A DNA stretch of 64,000 bases from NCBI RefSeq assembly GCF_004115155.1, contig NZ_RDSM01000005.1, forward strand, positions 1 to 64,000, in the 5' to 3' direction. Origin of the DNA: Granulicella sibirica. GTDB taxonomy: Bacteria > Acidobacteriota > Terriglobia > Terriglobales > Acidobacteriaceae. A program made the translations under genes and the position numbers. Below are positions 26,250 through 35,822 of the stretch, piece after piece. The stretch's first letter is position 1; each line of letters opens with the position of its first letter. The notes beneath the pieces are model-generated. The model did not search any database. It was not told the DNA's origin and was given only the letters and a program-made list of their open reading frames with translations.

Positions 26250-28259
26250 CTATCGCACGGCCAGCACGTCGTTCAGCGTTGGCCGTGCATTTCCTTCCTT
26301 GAAGCTGCGCGTCACCGTCCAGACGCTCGCCTGGAAGTGCCTCCAGAACTCCTGCTCCGCCCTCCACCTAGCCTGTGCCGTGGCCAGCCGATACGGCTTG
26401 TACTGCTTGCCCCACTCGCGTGTGGACAGCTCCTCCAGCTCCCCGGAAATATCTATCAGATCACCAACTCGGCTATGGTTTCGCGAGCTTGTCTCCCGCT
26501 TCAGCAAGTAGCTAATGTCGGAGGATGTCGGCTTCGCGGGCAGCGCATGGAAGTTCGCCGCGATCTCCGTAGCGTATAGAAACTTCATCCCCGCGAAGTC
26601 CAGCATCTTCGCCGCCAGCAGAAGACTCTCCACCTCATCGGAGTTCCCCGCCGTGATTAGATTTTCCTCAGCCGACTCCGCAGCCAGACGAGCGTCGCGA
26701 AGCTCCTTCGCGTGTACCAAGATCCGCCGCATCACCAACGGTTGAAATGGGTCATCGAACATCCGAAAGCTCGTCTCCGATCCAAGCGCATCCCGCAACA
26801 GAGCCTGCGCCTTCTCGATTTCAGCAAGCGCATCCGCAGCCTTCGCAGCCGCCGTCGGAGCATAGCGCACCCGTGCATATTCGGCGAAGAAGTGCGTCCG
26901 ATCCACTGGCTCCGCCTGCCATGCCGCCACCGCTCCGTACGCCACCGCAGGGAGAGCCTCGCGATGCAGCGCAAGCGCCGAGTCCGACCACTCCGTGTTC
27001 ATCATTCCCATCGCACCCGCCTTACGGCCGACAGCCAGAAAGCCATCGATGTTGATGAAGCTGCTCTCGAAGTCAGGCACAATGCTATCCCAGTCAGAGA
27101 TCCCTGTCGCCACTAGGATCGGTACATGATTCGTTGCAAAGAGATCCAGCAGCTTGCTGTAGTCGGCCCTCGCGTCATAGAACCATGGCACTGCGATCGC
27201 GCCCTTCGGCAGCCCCGCCGCAAGCATCGGGTATTTGTTGAAGATGTACGCTCCTTCGTCAATATCCGCCCAGAACAATGGCCTCTTCCCCAACGACGCC
27301 GTCAACTTGGCGAGGGTCTGCAGATGCTGCAGCCACAACACGTCCGGAGCAACACCGCCTGCGGCCTTGCTTCCCGCCCGCTCCAACTCGAATGGCTCGT
27401 CGAACCCGAGATGCAGCCACCTGCTTGGAAACAAAGCCGCATACTGTCGCAGCCAGTCCTCAAGGATCTTTTGCACTCGCGCATCCGCCGGATTTGCCTC
27501 ACCACCATGCTCCAGCGCGGCAAGATCGCTATAACGTTCCAGCCGAAATAGGTCGTGCAGATGGCCATACAGCTCTACGCAGGGCACTACATCGATGTAC
27601 CTCTCCCGCGCGTAGGCCACGATCGTGCGGATGTCATCCTTGGTCCAGTTCGAGTCCTTATGCAGCAGAGGATAGCCGTCGAGATCGAGGTCCGTCTCCA
27701 CATAGAAGAAGTACTGGTTGGCCTTGAACGCAGCCAGCACGTCGATCTGCTTCTCGACCTCGGCAACGGTCAACACCGCACCATGACTCATGTCCATCAT
27801 GAATCCGCGATACGGCATCGAAGGCACATCTACCAGGTCCGCTAAGGGGAGCGAACTCCCCTCCACCATCTGCCGCAGAGTCTGCACCGCATAGAACAAA
27901 CCCGCGGAGGTCTTTGCATTCAGAGTCACTCCATCGGCCCGCACGGAGATGCTGTAAACCTCGCGCGAGTCCTTCAGCGCGGCATCATCGGTCCCGGGTA
28001 GATCTTCGCCGGCTCTCTCAATACTCAGGGCAATTGGCTTCACACCATGCTCCGGGCACCGCGACAGTATCATCGCTCGCAGTTCATCCAACACAATCGC
28101 GTCCGCGCCAGAAGGAGGCGCAGCCAGCTCACACAGCGGCAAAACTCCCGTGCCATAACGTACCTGTTGCACACGCGGCAGCAACGCAGCATGCTGCGCA
28201 CAGGCAACCCCCGCAAACCCCGCAAACAGCCCACCCCGCAGCATCCATCGCTTCAGCAT
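26250..28259 (-). CDS. Secreted GH20-like beta-N-acetylhexosaminidase-type protein
   Basis: A 669-residue exported protein with a signal peptide ending near VACAQ. The N-terminal GH20b-like alpha/beta domain (about 25-145) is followed by a GH20 TIM barrel: PYRGFMMDMSHG at its first strand, VVPCVELYGHLHDLF, and the catalytic pair Asp287-Glu288 in LHLGFDEPFEL. Classical GH20 enzymes have HxGGDE here, so this is a divergent member. The last 200 residues are helical. It is divergent from a TonB receptor, and operator site 4 lies 76 bp upstream of its start. It probably releases amino sugars in the periplasm or outside the cell. Confidence 0.78.
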   Translation of the reverse strand: MLKRWMLRGGLFAGFAGVACAQHAALLPRVQQVRYGTGVLPLCELAAPPSGADAIVLDELRAMILSRCPEHGVKPIALSIERAGEDLPGTDDAALKDSREVYSISVRADGVTLNAKTSAGLFYAVQTLRQMVEGSSLPLADLVDVPSMPYRGFMMDMSHGAVLTVAEVEKQIDVLAAFKANQYFFYVETDLDLDGYPLLHKDSNWTKDDIRTIVAYARERYIDVVPCVELYGHLHDLFRLERYSDLAALEHGGEANPADARVQKILEDWLRQYAALFPSRWLHLGFDEPFELERAGSKAAGGVAPDVLWLQHLQTLAKLTASLGKRPLFWADIDEGAYIFNKYPMLAAGLPKGAIAVPWFYDARADYSKLLDLFATNHVPILVATGISDWDSIVPDFESSFINIDGFLAVGRKAGAMGMMNTEWSDSALALHREALPAVAYGAVAAWQAEPVDRTHFFAEYARVRYAPTAAAKAADALAEIEKAQALLRDALGSETSFRMFDDPFQPLVMRRILVHAKELRDARLAAESAEENLITAGNSDEVESLLLAAKMLDFAGMKFLYATEIAANFHALPAKPTSSDISYLLKRETSSRNHSRVGDLIDISGELEELSTREWGKQYKPYRLATAQARWRAEQEFWRHFQASVWTVTRSFKEGNARPTLNDVLAVR

Positions 28260-28557
28260 CGTGTCAGCAGGATACCCGCGCTAAGCCGTATACCCAACGC
28301 AAACTCCATTCTTTTGCACTGAAAGCGCAACTGCGTCCATGCCATTGGACGATCCACCCCCAATCTCAAATTCCTCTCTTGGCAATATGTTGCAAACGGA
28401 TGAAAGTGAATCATCGCACCCGGGAATTAACTGCTTTTCGCATGGTTCGTCTCCGAGCAGGCAGCCATGTATCCGCAGACGCGCGGGCAGGCGATCCAGA
28501 GTTCCCTCTCTAACGCTTTAAGTAATTGTGACTACTTTTCGACACGAGGACACCTTT
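28260..28557. other. Divergent regulatory region, GH20-like / TonB receptor
   Basis: 298 bp between divergent genes with operator site 4 at 28335-28350. I see no gene here; promoters for both directions must lie in it. Confidence 0.55.
28335..28350. promoter_or_regulatory. Palindromic operator, site 4 (GH20-like / TonB receptor)
   Basis: GTCCATGCCATTGGAC, perfect 5-bp arms, between the divergent GH20-like and TonB receptor genes. Confidence 0.75.
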
Positions 28558-31500
28558 ATGAAACGACTCTCTCTCGCATACCTTCTTCTCCTCAGCTTGT
28601 GTTTCGTCCCCGGAACTCTTCTGGCGCAGTCGGTCACGGGTGCCCTGGTGGGCCTTGTCACCGATCCAAGCGGCGCGGCGGTAGGCAATGCGAAAGTGAG
28701 CGTGCGGAACGTGGGAACCAACCAGATGGTGGAGGGCTTCACGACCAAGGACGGTACCTACAGCGTGCCGAACCTTCAACCGGCAGACTACGACGTCACG
28801 ATAGCGGCTCCTGGCTTTGCCACGGCCGATATCGCGCATGTGCATCTTCTGGTGTCCGCGTCTATTCGTAACGATGTAAAACTTACGCTGGGTTCGGCGG
28901 AGAGCAAGGTAGAAGTCTCCGCTTCGCCGACGTCGATCACAACCGATGATTCTACGATCGGCGATGTGCTGGAAGGAACGGCTGTCGCGCGTCTGCCTCT
29001 GAACGGCCGCACCATCGACCGTGCTCTCGTCTTTGTTGCCGGCAACACGAACGATAACGCCGATAATCCGCAGATCTCCGGCGGTTTGCACTGGAACGGT
29101 GCGATGTATAACGTCGACGGCGTTCCGGTGAACGATATCTCGAATGGCGCCGCGGCCTACTCCTATGACTCCAACCTGACCACACTGCCATCGACCGAGA
29201 TCGTCCAGGAGATCAAGGTAACGAGCAGCGTTGCGAAGGCCGAGTTCGAGGGCGGATCGGCTATCTCGATGACCACCAAATCCGGCTCCAACAAGTTCCA
29301 CGGCGAGGCCTATTACTTCAACCGCAATCGCTTCGGCGCCGCGCGTGATTACTTTGCTTACGCGGGTACTGTGGTAAAGCCGGGCCTGAACCGCAACGAG
29401 TTTGGCGGCTTTGTCAGCGGCCCGATCTGGAAGGACAAGACCTTCTTCTTGTTCGCAGTGGATACGCTGATTCAGCGCAATGGCAAACCGAACTTCTTCA
29501 CGGTTCCGACGGATGCGGAGCGCACCGGTGACTTCTCCGGCACGACCAAGCAGCTCTGGAACTCATCCACGGGCACGATCATCCCGGGCAATAAGATCAC
29601 GGTGATTGACTCGCGTGCCGCAGCCATCCTTGCCTATATTCCACATGCCAATGTCGCGTCGAGCGGAGCATCTGCCTCCGGCGGCCCAACCAACAATCTC
29701 CTCCAGACCGTGAATAACAAATATGACGACTTCAAATACACCGGCAAGCTGGATCACAATCTGAATCGGCTGAACGCGCTGACAGCAGAAGGCTACTACG
29801 CCTACGGCAATCCGTACTTCTCACGCAACGGGACGCCGGCACAGTATGGCAACTATCAGAATGCCGGTTACATCACGGTCGAAGGCATGCTCCGCGATGT
29901 GTCTGTCTTCTCGCCACGCATGCTGAACGAGATTCACTACTCTTATTTCTCGCACCGCAACATTCGCCTAGGTCAGAATGCATCGTTCGATCCCACCTCG
30001 TTGTTCCCTGGCCTCTACGGTCCGTTCCGGATCGGCGGTCTGTCCACCGTTAATATGACGAACTACACCGCCGTTGGCGACACGGGCGGCGCTGGCCACA
30101 ATCCCGAGACCACGCAGTCGATCGCCGATAACTTCACGCTGGTGCGCGGCAGGCACACCATGAAGTTCGGTGCCTCCGTCAACTTCAACAACGTCATCAT
30201 CAAGTCCGGTACCACATCCAGCTCGCTGGGGACCTTTGGCTTCACGGGCAAGTACACCTCCAGCGCTCCGGGAACGGCTACCAGTAGCCCCACATACAAT
30301 GCGACGGGCGACGCGTTTGCTGATTTCCTGCTGGGTGATCCAGCCTCGACGGTACGCGCCACCCCGCAGATCGCCATCAATCAGACCTATAAGAACTACG
30401 AGTTCTACGGACAGGACGACTGGGCGGTCACGCAACGCCTGACCTTGAACTTAGGCCTGCGTTATGAGGTGCAGACGACACCGAACGAGAAGAACGGCGA
30501 CTTCAGCAACTTTGACTTCGACACCGGCAAGCTGGTCATCCGTAGCTCAGGCGGCGTCATCTCGAAGGACGCCAATGCAACCGTGCTGGCGCTCTATCCC
30601 GGGACCTACACCACCTCCGAAGCAAACGGCTGGGGCAGCAGCGTCACCTTGACGGACAAGACCAATTATGGTCCGCGCGTCGGATTTGCCTACCGTCTCA
30701 CCGCGGATGCAAAGAGCGTGTTGCGGGGTGGTTATGGCATCTACTACGGCTTGATCCCTCCGGGTATCGGACCGATCCGAATCTCGCAGCTCAACTTCCC
30801 GTTTCTGCTCACGCAAAGCTACACGAGCACGTCAGCCTACGCCCCCACGCTGACACTAGCCAACCCGTTCCCGGGTACCGGCACGGTGGCCGCCAATCCC
30901 ACCATCTACGCGTCGCAGCGTGACGGAAAGAATGCCCGCATCCAGCAGTGGAACCTGACGGTGGAACAGGCGCTGCCCGCAGCAGCTGGTTTCCGCGTCT
31001 CCTACGTTGGCAATAAAACCACGCATGCCCCGTATTACGTCTTCGACGAGAACTTCCCCACAGCGCAGCGTCCTCTTACTTCGCTGCAGGCTGGGCGTCG
31101 CTTCCAGCCGTGGGCAAGTATACTCACCAACATCACGGAAGGTTATGCCTTCACCAACCAGATGCAGGTGGAACTAACCAAGCGCACCGGCAACGGACTC
31201 TATCTCCAGACCAGCTATACCTGGAACAGCGGATTGGACGATGTGCCAATCAGCGGTACCACTCAGAATCCTTACAACCCAGGTGGCGACAAAGGGAACT
31301 CGGATGGTACTCACAAAAACAACTTTTTCTTGCAGGCAACCTACGATCTGCCCTTCCACCGCCATGGCTTTGGAGAGCGCGTCGTCAACGGATGGTCCCT
31401 TGCCAGCCTGACGCAGCTTCGCTCGGGCACACCATTCTCGCCCAGCTTCACCATTCCCAGCACCACAACCAACGCGAGCGGAGGAGTTCCAGTTGGAACC

Positions 31501-31878
31501 TCGACCGTCGGCTGGTATGCCACGCGCCCGAACAAGGTTACCGGCGCGAACCCATACGATTTGCACAGCCAGCATGGAAGGTACTTTGACGCGGCCGCCT
31601 TTACCGCACCGGATAACTTCACCTTTGGCAATGCCGGTCGCAACAGCCTGATTGGTCCCCCTGAGGTCGGCTTCGATCTGAGCCTGGAGAAGAAAACAGC
31701 AGTCTCTGAGGGGGTGCAGTTCCTGCTCCGCCTGGATGCCTTCAACGCGCTCAATCATCCGAACTTTGGAACCCCTTCAGCAAACATCTCCAACACAAGC
31801 ACGGCTGGGTTGATTACCTCGACCAATAGCAACCAGCCCAACCGCTCGCTGCAGCTCGGCGGCAAGCTGGTCTTCTAA
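28558..31878 (+). CDS. Oar-like TonB-dependent outer-membrane receptor
   Basis: An 1106-residue outer-membrane protein of the Acidobacteriota Oar-like type. It has a signal peptide (residues 1-23, LLLLSLCFVPGTLLAQ) and a carboxypeptidase-regulatory-like domain (about 25-105, beginning VTGALVGLVTDPSGAAVGNA). A plug domain follows (about 120-235, with GTAVARLPLNGRTIDRAL and a VDGVPVND block). A long beta-barrel ends in a C-terminal LQLGGKLVF with terminal Phe. The start at 28558 is favoured by GAGGA upstream and the immediate signal peptide. It is the likely outer-membrane importer of the locus substrate, controlled through site 4. A strong hairpin containing site 5 follows the stop codon. Confidence 0.9.
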   Translation: MKRLSLAYLLLLSLCFVPGTLLAQSVTGALVGLVTDPSGAAVGNAKVSVRNVGTNQMVEGFTTKDGTYSVPNLQPADYDVTIAAPGFATADIAHVHLLVSASIRNDVKLTLGSAESKVEVSASPTSITTDDSTIGDVLEGTAVARLPLNGRTIDRALVFVAGNTNDNADNPQISGGLHWNGAMYNVDGVPVNDISNGAAAYSYDSNLTTLPSTEIVQEIKVTSSVAKAEFEGGSAISMTTKSGSNKFHGEAYYFNRNRFGAARDYFAYAGTVVKPGLNRNEFGGFVSGPIWKDKTFFLFAVDTLIQRNGKPNFFTVPTDAERTGDFSGTTKQLWNSSTGTIIPGNKITVIDSRAAAILAYIPHANVASSGASASGGPTNNLLQTVNNKYDDFKYTGKLDHNLNRLNALTAEGYYAYGNPYFSRNGTPAQYGNYQNAGYITVEGMLRDVSVFSPRMLNEIHYSYFSHRNIRLGQNASFDPTSLFPGLYGPFRIGGLSTVNMTNYTAVGDTGGAGHNPETTQSIADNFTLVRGRHTMKFGASVNFNNVIIKSGTTSSSLGTFGFTGKYTSSAPGTATSSPTYNATGDAFADFLLGDPASTVRATPQIAINQTYKNYEFYGQDDWAVTQRLTLNLGLRYEVQTTPNEKNGDFSNFDFDTGKLVIRSSGGVISKDANATVLALYPGTYTTSEANGWGSSVTLTDKTNYGPRVGFAYRLTADAKSVLRGGYGIYYGLIPPGIGPIRISQLNFPFLLTQSYTSTSAYAPTLTLANPFPGTGTVAANPTIYASQRDGKNARIQQWNLTVEQALPAAAGFRVSYVGNKTTHAPYYVFDENFPTAQRPLTSLQAGRRFQPWASILTNITEGYAFTNQMQVELTKRTGNGLYLQTSYTWNSGLDDVPISGTTQNPYNPGGDKGNSDGTHKNNFFLQATYDLPFHRHGFGERVVNGWSLASLTQLRSGTPFSPSFTIPSTTTNASGGVPVGTSTVGWYATRPNKVTGANPYDLHSQHGRYFDAAAFTAPDNFTFGNAGRNSLIGPPEVGFDLSLEKKTAVSEGVQFLLRLDAFNALNHPNFGTPSANISNTSTAGLITSTNSNQPNRSLQLGGKLVF

Positions 31879-31879
31879 C

Positions 31880-31925
31880 CCTTGCCGGGTGTCGTCCAGT
31901 CTTTTGGACGGCATCCACGGCAAGG
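31880..31925. terminator. Long imperfect hairpin with operator at its core
   Basis: CCTTGCCG (31880-31887) pairs with CGGCAAGG (31918-31925), and GTCC/GGAC pair inside around a short loop. It starts two bases after the TonB receptor stop. No U tract follows, so termination is likely weak; the tip is operator site 5. Confidence 0.45.
31894..31909. promoter_or_regulatory. Palindromic operator, site 5 (aminotransferase/deacylase operon)
   Basis: GTCCAGTCTTTTGGAC, perfect 5-bp arms, in the 149-bp gap before the class III aminotransferase gene. Confidence 0.75.
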
Positions 31926-32027
31926 CTGCTGTTGCTCATCGGTTCGTCACTCCCGTTGCGTAGAGTGAGATCTCCGCCACTGATACTCTCCACTCAAGCC
32001 GTGGAAGAAGGTTGTTGAAGAAGGCCC

Positions 32028-33386
32028 ATGACTCTTTATCCGAAGTCGCAAGCGATCCTATCCGAGAACTCCCGCTTTATCCCTGGTGGTGTCGTCTCCA
32101 CCAACCGCGCCGTCGATCCACCCATCGTCTTCCGTAGGGCTGAAGGCGCATGGATGTGGGACGTAGACGGCAACCGTTACCTCGACTATCACGCCGCCTT
32201 CGGTCCATATGTTCTCGGCCATAACGACCGCCATGTCAACGCCGCCGTCCTTCGCGTCATCGAAGAAGGCCGCAGCCTCTTCGGCTCCGGCACCACGGAG
32301 CTTGAAGGCGAGCTCGGCCGCCTCATCTGCGACGTCGTTCCCTTCCTCGACAGCATCCAGGTTTTGAACACCGGCAGCGAGGCCACCTACCAGGCCCTTC
32401 GCCTCGCCCGCGCCGCCACCGGCCGCGATCACATCATCAAGCCCCAAGGGGGATACCACGGCTGGCACAATGACGTCGCCTGCAACCTGATGACTCCCCT
32501 CTCCACCCTCGGTCCCCGCCGCAACGCAGACGAGTACCCCTTCCTTCCTATTAGCGGCGGCATCCCCGCCGGACATAGCGAGCTCGTACACGCCGTCAAC
32601 TTCAACGACCTTGAATCTGTCGAAGCTATGTGCCGCAAGTACCCTATCGCGGCCTTCATCACCGAGCCCATTCTCCAGAACGTCGGCCTTATCCACCCGC
32701 AGCCCGGCTACCTCGAAGGTCTCCGCGCCCTAGCCGACAAGTACGGCTTCGTCCTCATCTTCGACGAGGTGAAAACCGGCTTCCGCCACGCATTGGGCGG
32801 CTTTTCCAGTCTGGCGAAGGTGACACCGGACCTCGTCGTCTACGGCAAGGCCATCGCCAACGGATACCCCCTCGCCGTCATTGCCGGCAAGAAATATCTT
32901 ATGGACCTTTTCGTCAGCCCCGACGCGTCGAATCGCGTTCTTCTGGCCGGTACTTACAACGGACACCCGGTCCCTACCGCCGCCGCCATCGCCACCATCA
33001 AGCGTCTCGCCGAGAACAACGCAGCCATCTACACCCACTTCGAAACCCTGGGCGCACGCATGCAGACCGGTCTTGAAAAGATTTTGAAGGAGACCGGCAA
33101 CAGGGCCGTTGTGGCCCGCCAGGGTTCGGCATTCTGCACCTACTTCATGGATCATCTCCCGCTTGATTGGCACGACCTCATCTCCAACAACGACCCCGAA
33201 CAGGACAACCATCTTCGCCGCGATCTCCTGGATCGCAGCATCTACTTCTTCCAACTCCCCATGAAGCAGTGCTCGCTATCCGCAGCCCACACTGAGGCCG
33301 ACGTCGACTTCACTCTCGAAGGCGTTCAAAGCGTCCTCTCCGCGAAGCTGCAAACTAACGGCAAGCAAGGTAGCTTACACGGGTGA
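32028..33386 (+). CDS. Class III aminotransferase, glutamate-1-semialdehyde aminomutase-like (copy 1)
   Basis: A 452-residue PLP enzyme of fold type I. The GSA-aminomutase-like N-terminus (SRFIPGGVVSTNR, then WDVDGNRYLDY) is followed by the phosphate-binding GSEA (116-119), GGYHGWH (141-147), the PLP-ring Asp246 (IFDEVKTGFR) and the Schiff-base Lys274 (VYGKAIANGYP). True HemL proteins serve heme synthesis; the catabolic context, and a second copy at 39675, argue for an amino-acid or amino-sugar-acid transaminase or aminomutase. It overlaps the next gene region (GTGA at 33383). A GAAGG site precedes the ATG. Confidence 0.87.
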   Translation: MTLYPKSQAILSENSRFIPGGVVSTNRAVDPPIVFRRAEGAWMWDVDGNRYLDYHAAFGPYVLGHNDRHVNAAVLRVIEEGRSLFGSGTTELEGELGRLICDVVPFLDSIQVLNTGSEATYQALRLARAATGRDHIIKPQGGYHGWHNDVACNLMTPLSTLGPRRNADEYPFLPISGGIPAGHSELVHAVNFNDLESVEAMCRKYPIAAFITEPILQNVGLIHPQPGYLEGLRALADKYGFVLIFDEVKTGFRHALGGFSSLAKVTPDLVVYGKAIANGYPLAVIAGKKYLMDLFVSPDASNRVLLAGTYNGHPVPTAAAIATIKRLAENNAAIYTHFETLGARMQTGLEKILKETGNRAVVARQGSAFCTYFMDHLPLDWHDLISNNDPEQDNHLRRDLLDRSIYFFQLPMKQCSLSAAHTEADVDFTLEGVQSVLSAKLQTNGKQGSLHG

Positions 33387-33391
33387 GAGCA

Positions 33392-34897
33392 ATGACCGAA
33401 CAACTCGTGCTACAAGGCGGCACACTCGCAGATGGAAGCGGTGTGCCGCTTCTCCGTGGTGACGTCCTCCTCGATGGTGACACCATCGCCGCCATCGGCA
33501 ACTTCCCTATCCCGCCCGACGCACGCATCCTCGACTGCACCAACCACATCGTTGCTCCGGGCTTCATCGACGCTCACAGCCACTCCGACCTGCAGATCCT
33601 CGAAGGCCGCCGCGAAAAGCTTCTCCAAGGCGTTACGTCGGAGGTCGTCGGCAACTGCGGCTTCTCTCCTTATCCGCAGGGCGACCACGCCACCGAGCTT
33701 CGTGATTTCGCCAATGGCATCTTCTGCGGCAACGAGCACTGGGGATGGGAATCCGCACGGGGCTATCTTGCCCAGAGCAACAGCAAGCAGTCTGTGGCTT
33801 CGGTCTTTTCTCTGATCGGCCATGGCAGCCTGCGCATCGCCGTCGCTGGCAACCAGATGAACACCCTTCCCGAAGATAAGATCGTCGCCATGGAGGGCTA
33901 CCTCAGTCGCGCCTTTGCCGAGGGTGCCATCGGCTTCTCCACCGGACTCATGTACGCACCCGGCTCCTCCGCCGATCAGGCGGAACTCATCCGCCTCTGC
34001 CGGGTCGTCGCCGACTTCAACAAGATCTACTGCACCCACATGCGCGACTACGGCTTCCGCCTCCTCGAAGCAATCGACGAGCAGATCGTCCTCGCCGAAC
34101 GCACCGGCTGCCGCCTCCAGATCTCGCACCTGCAAGCCGTGGGCCGCGCCAACCGCGACCTCAACAACCGCGCCCTCGAACGTATCGAAGAGGCACACGC
34201 TCGCGGCGTCGACATCGCCTTTGACTGCTACCCCTACACCGCCGGCAGCACTGTCATGACGCAGCTTCTTCCCCAGTGGGTGCTCGAAGGCGGTACCGAA
34301 ACCCTCATGCATCGTCTCGGCAACAAGGCCGAACGGGACCGCATGGAAGACGAGATGCTCCACACGATGGCCAATCTCTGGAGCGAACTCATTGTCAGCG
34401 CGATCGGCTCCGCGGCCAACGCATCCCTAGTCGGCAAGACTCTCGAAGAGATTGCCTCGCTCCGCCATCAGCGCGCCGCGGACACCGTCTTCGATCTTCT
34501 CCTCGAAGAGCGCGGACAGGTGAATATCCTCGAGTACAACCAGAGCGAAGAGAATCTCCGCCGCAACCTCAATCACCCGCTCGCCATCATCATCAGCGAC
34601 GGCTTCTACGTCAAAGGCCGTCCCCATCCCCGCCTTCACGGGACCTTCCCAGAACTACTAGGCAATCTGTGTCGAGATCGAAAGTGGATGACCACCGAGA
34701 CCGCCATCCACAAAATCACCGGCTTCCCTGCCTCACGGTTCGGAATCGGGAATCGCGGCTTCCTGCGCAAAGGCTACGCCGCCGACATCACCGTCTACGA
34801 CCCCGCTACCATCCGCAGCCTCGCTACCTACGAAGACCCTACCCGAGCTCCCGAAGGCATCCTCCACGTCATCAGGGCAGGACAGTCTCTACTGTAG
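33392..34897 (+). CDS. N-acyl-D-amino-acid deacylase family amidohydrolase (copy 2)
   Basis: A 501-residue zinc amidohydrolase closely related to the protein at 22440-24041. Metal-site residues are in place: His62/His64 (HSHSD), Cys89 (VVGNCGFSP), His in YCTHMRDYG, His in QISHLQAVG, and Asp in ISDGFYV followed by HPRLHGTFPELLG. The ATG at 33392 is taken as start; a GTG at 33383 overlapping the aminotransferase stop is an alternative. Placement behind a PLP aminotransferase suggests sequential deacylation and deamination of an N-acyl D-amino (sugar) acid. It converges with the DMT transporter gene, and the 3' ends overlap by 26 bp. Confidence 0.88.
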   Translation: MTEQLVLQGGTLADGSGVPLLRGDVLLDGDTIAAIGNFPIPPDARILDCTNHIVAPGFIDAHSHSDLQILEGRREKLLQGVTSEVVGNCGFSPYPQGDHATELRDFANGIFCGNEHWGWESARGYLAQSNSKQSVASVFSLIGHGSLRIAVAGNQMNTLPEDKIVAMEGYLSRAFAEGAIGFSTGLMYAPGSSADQAELIRLCRVVADFNKIYCTHMRDYGFRLLEAIDEQIVLAERTGCRLQISHLQAVGRANRDLNNRALERIEEAHARGVDIAFDCYPYTAGSTVMTQLLPQWVLEGGTETLMHRLGNKAERDRMEDEMLHTMANLWSELIVSAIGSAANASLVGKTLEEIASLRHQRAADTVFDLLLEERGQVNILEYNQSEENLRRNLNHPLAIIISDGFYVKGRPHPRLHGTFPELLGNLCRDRKWMTTETAIHKITGFPASRFGIGNRGFLRKGYAADITVYDPATIRSLATYEDPTRAPEGILHVIRAGQSLL

Positions 34898-35822
34898 CCG
34901 GCTTCTCCAGCAGTGTAATCAGCATCGTGCTCGCCAGCACAAGAACTCCACCCACCGCGGCGGCTACGCTGATCCGCTCATGCAGCCAGATGGCAGCAAT
35001 CGGCAGTCCGAAGAAAGCAATTAGGTAGTTAGAAAGCGCCGCCTGGATGGCATCAATCGACTTCAACGCCTTCAGAAACAGAATCATCGACAGCGTCGTA
35101 TGGAACAACATCAGCATCGTCAGCCCGGCCCACGTCGTCAGCGTAAAGTGCGGCAGGTTACGAAAGCTGTATCGCTCCAGCACCGCCACAAACGGCGTCA
35201 TCAGAATCGTCAGCCCCACATACGTCCAGAACAGCATCTCAATCGGCGAGTGCCAGTCGAGTGCCGCCTTGCCGTACGAGTTATAGAACGAACTCCCCAA
35301 AATCGCTGCGAATACCAGCAGATTTCCAAACAACTGGCCTTTGTTCAAACTTACACTGTGCACATCCAGCCCTGAGCAGAGCGCCACACCAAACACCGCG
35401 AGCGCAAAGCTCAACCACCGCAGCCCAGTCATCTTCTCCTTCAAGAAGAAGACGGCAAATATAGCCGTGGTCACCGGTAGCACAAGCGTCAGCAGGGCCG
35501 CATTGCTCGCAAGCGAAAGTCGCGTCCCCCACGTCATGAACAACTGCCCCGGAATCACCCCAAATACACACAACACGAGGTACACCGCAAACAGATTCGG
35601 CCTCTTCTTGCCAATCACCTGCGGATGCACCCCGCCATTCGCCTTCCGCTCCGCCCGCACAAACGGATACAGCACCGCCAGCGAGATCGCCGTCGGAAAC
35701 CACACTGTAAACAGCGGCCCGGCTTGATCCTGCACCAACTTGATACACGTAAACTGCAGCGCCCACATCAGGTTGCACGAGAACAGCAGAGACCACGACA
35801 TCATCTTCGATTGCGTCGTCAT
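34872..35822 (-). CDS. EamA/DMT family transporter
   Basis: A 316-residue membrane protein with about ten spans in two EamA repeats. The first repeat starts MMSWSLLFSCNLMWALQFTCIKLVQD. The second follows the midpoint (GNLLVFAAILGSSFYNSYGKAAL), and GLPIAAIWLHERISVAAAVGGVLVLASTM closes it. The drug/metabolite transporter superfamily exports or imports small metabolites. The start at 35822 is chosen because the ATG overlaps the stop of the upstream dehydrogenase gene (ATGA) and the membrane segment begins there; the longer frame encodes only low-complexity residues. It may export a toxic intermediate or import a monomer. Confidence 0.87.
   Translation of the reverse strand: MTTQSKMMSWSLLFSCNLMWALQFTCIKLVQDQAGPLFTVWFPTAISLAVLYPFVRAERKANGGVHPQVIGKKRPNLFAVYLVLCVFGVIPGQLFMTWGTRLSLASNAALLTLVLPVTTAIFAVFFLKEKMTGLRWLSFALAVFGVALCSGLDVHSVSLNKGQLFGNLLVFAAILGSSFYNSYGKAALDWHSPIEMLFWTYVGLTILMTPFVAVLERYSFRNLPHFTLTTWAGLTMLMLFHTTLSMILFLKALKSIDAIQAALSNYLIAFFGLPIAAIWLHERISVAAAVGGVLVLASTMLITLLEKPATVETVLP

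Noticed and set aside
32028..33386. Calling the class III aminotransferases HemL (heme synthesis)
   Set aside because: There are two copies, both in a catabolic regulon with deacylases, and they diverge from the canonical HemL active-site text.
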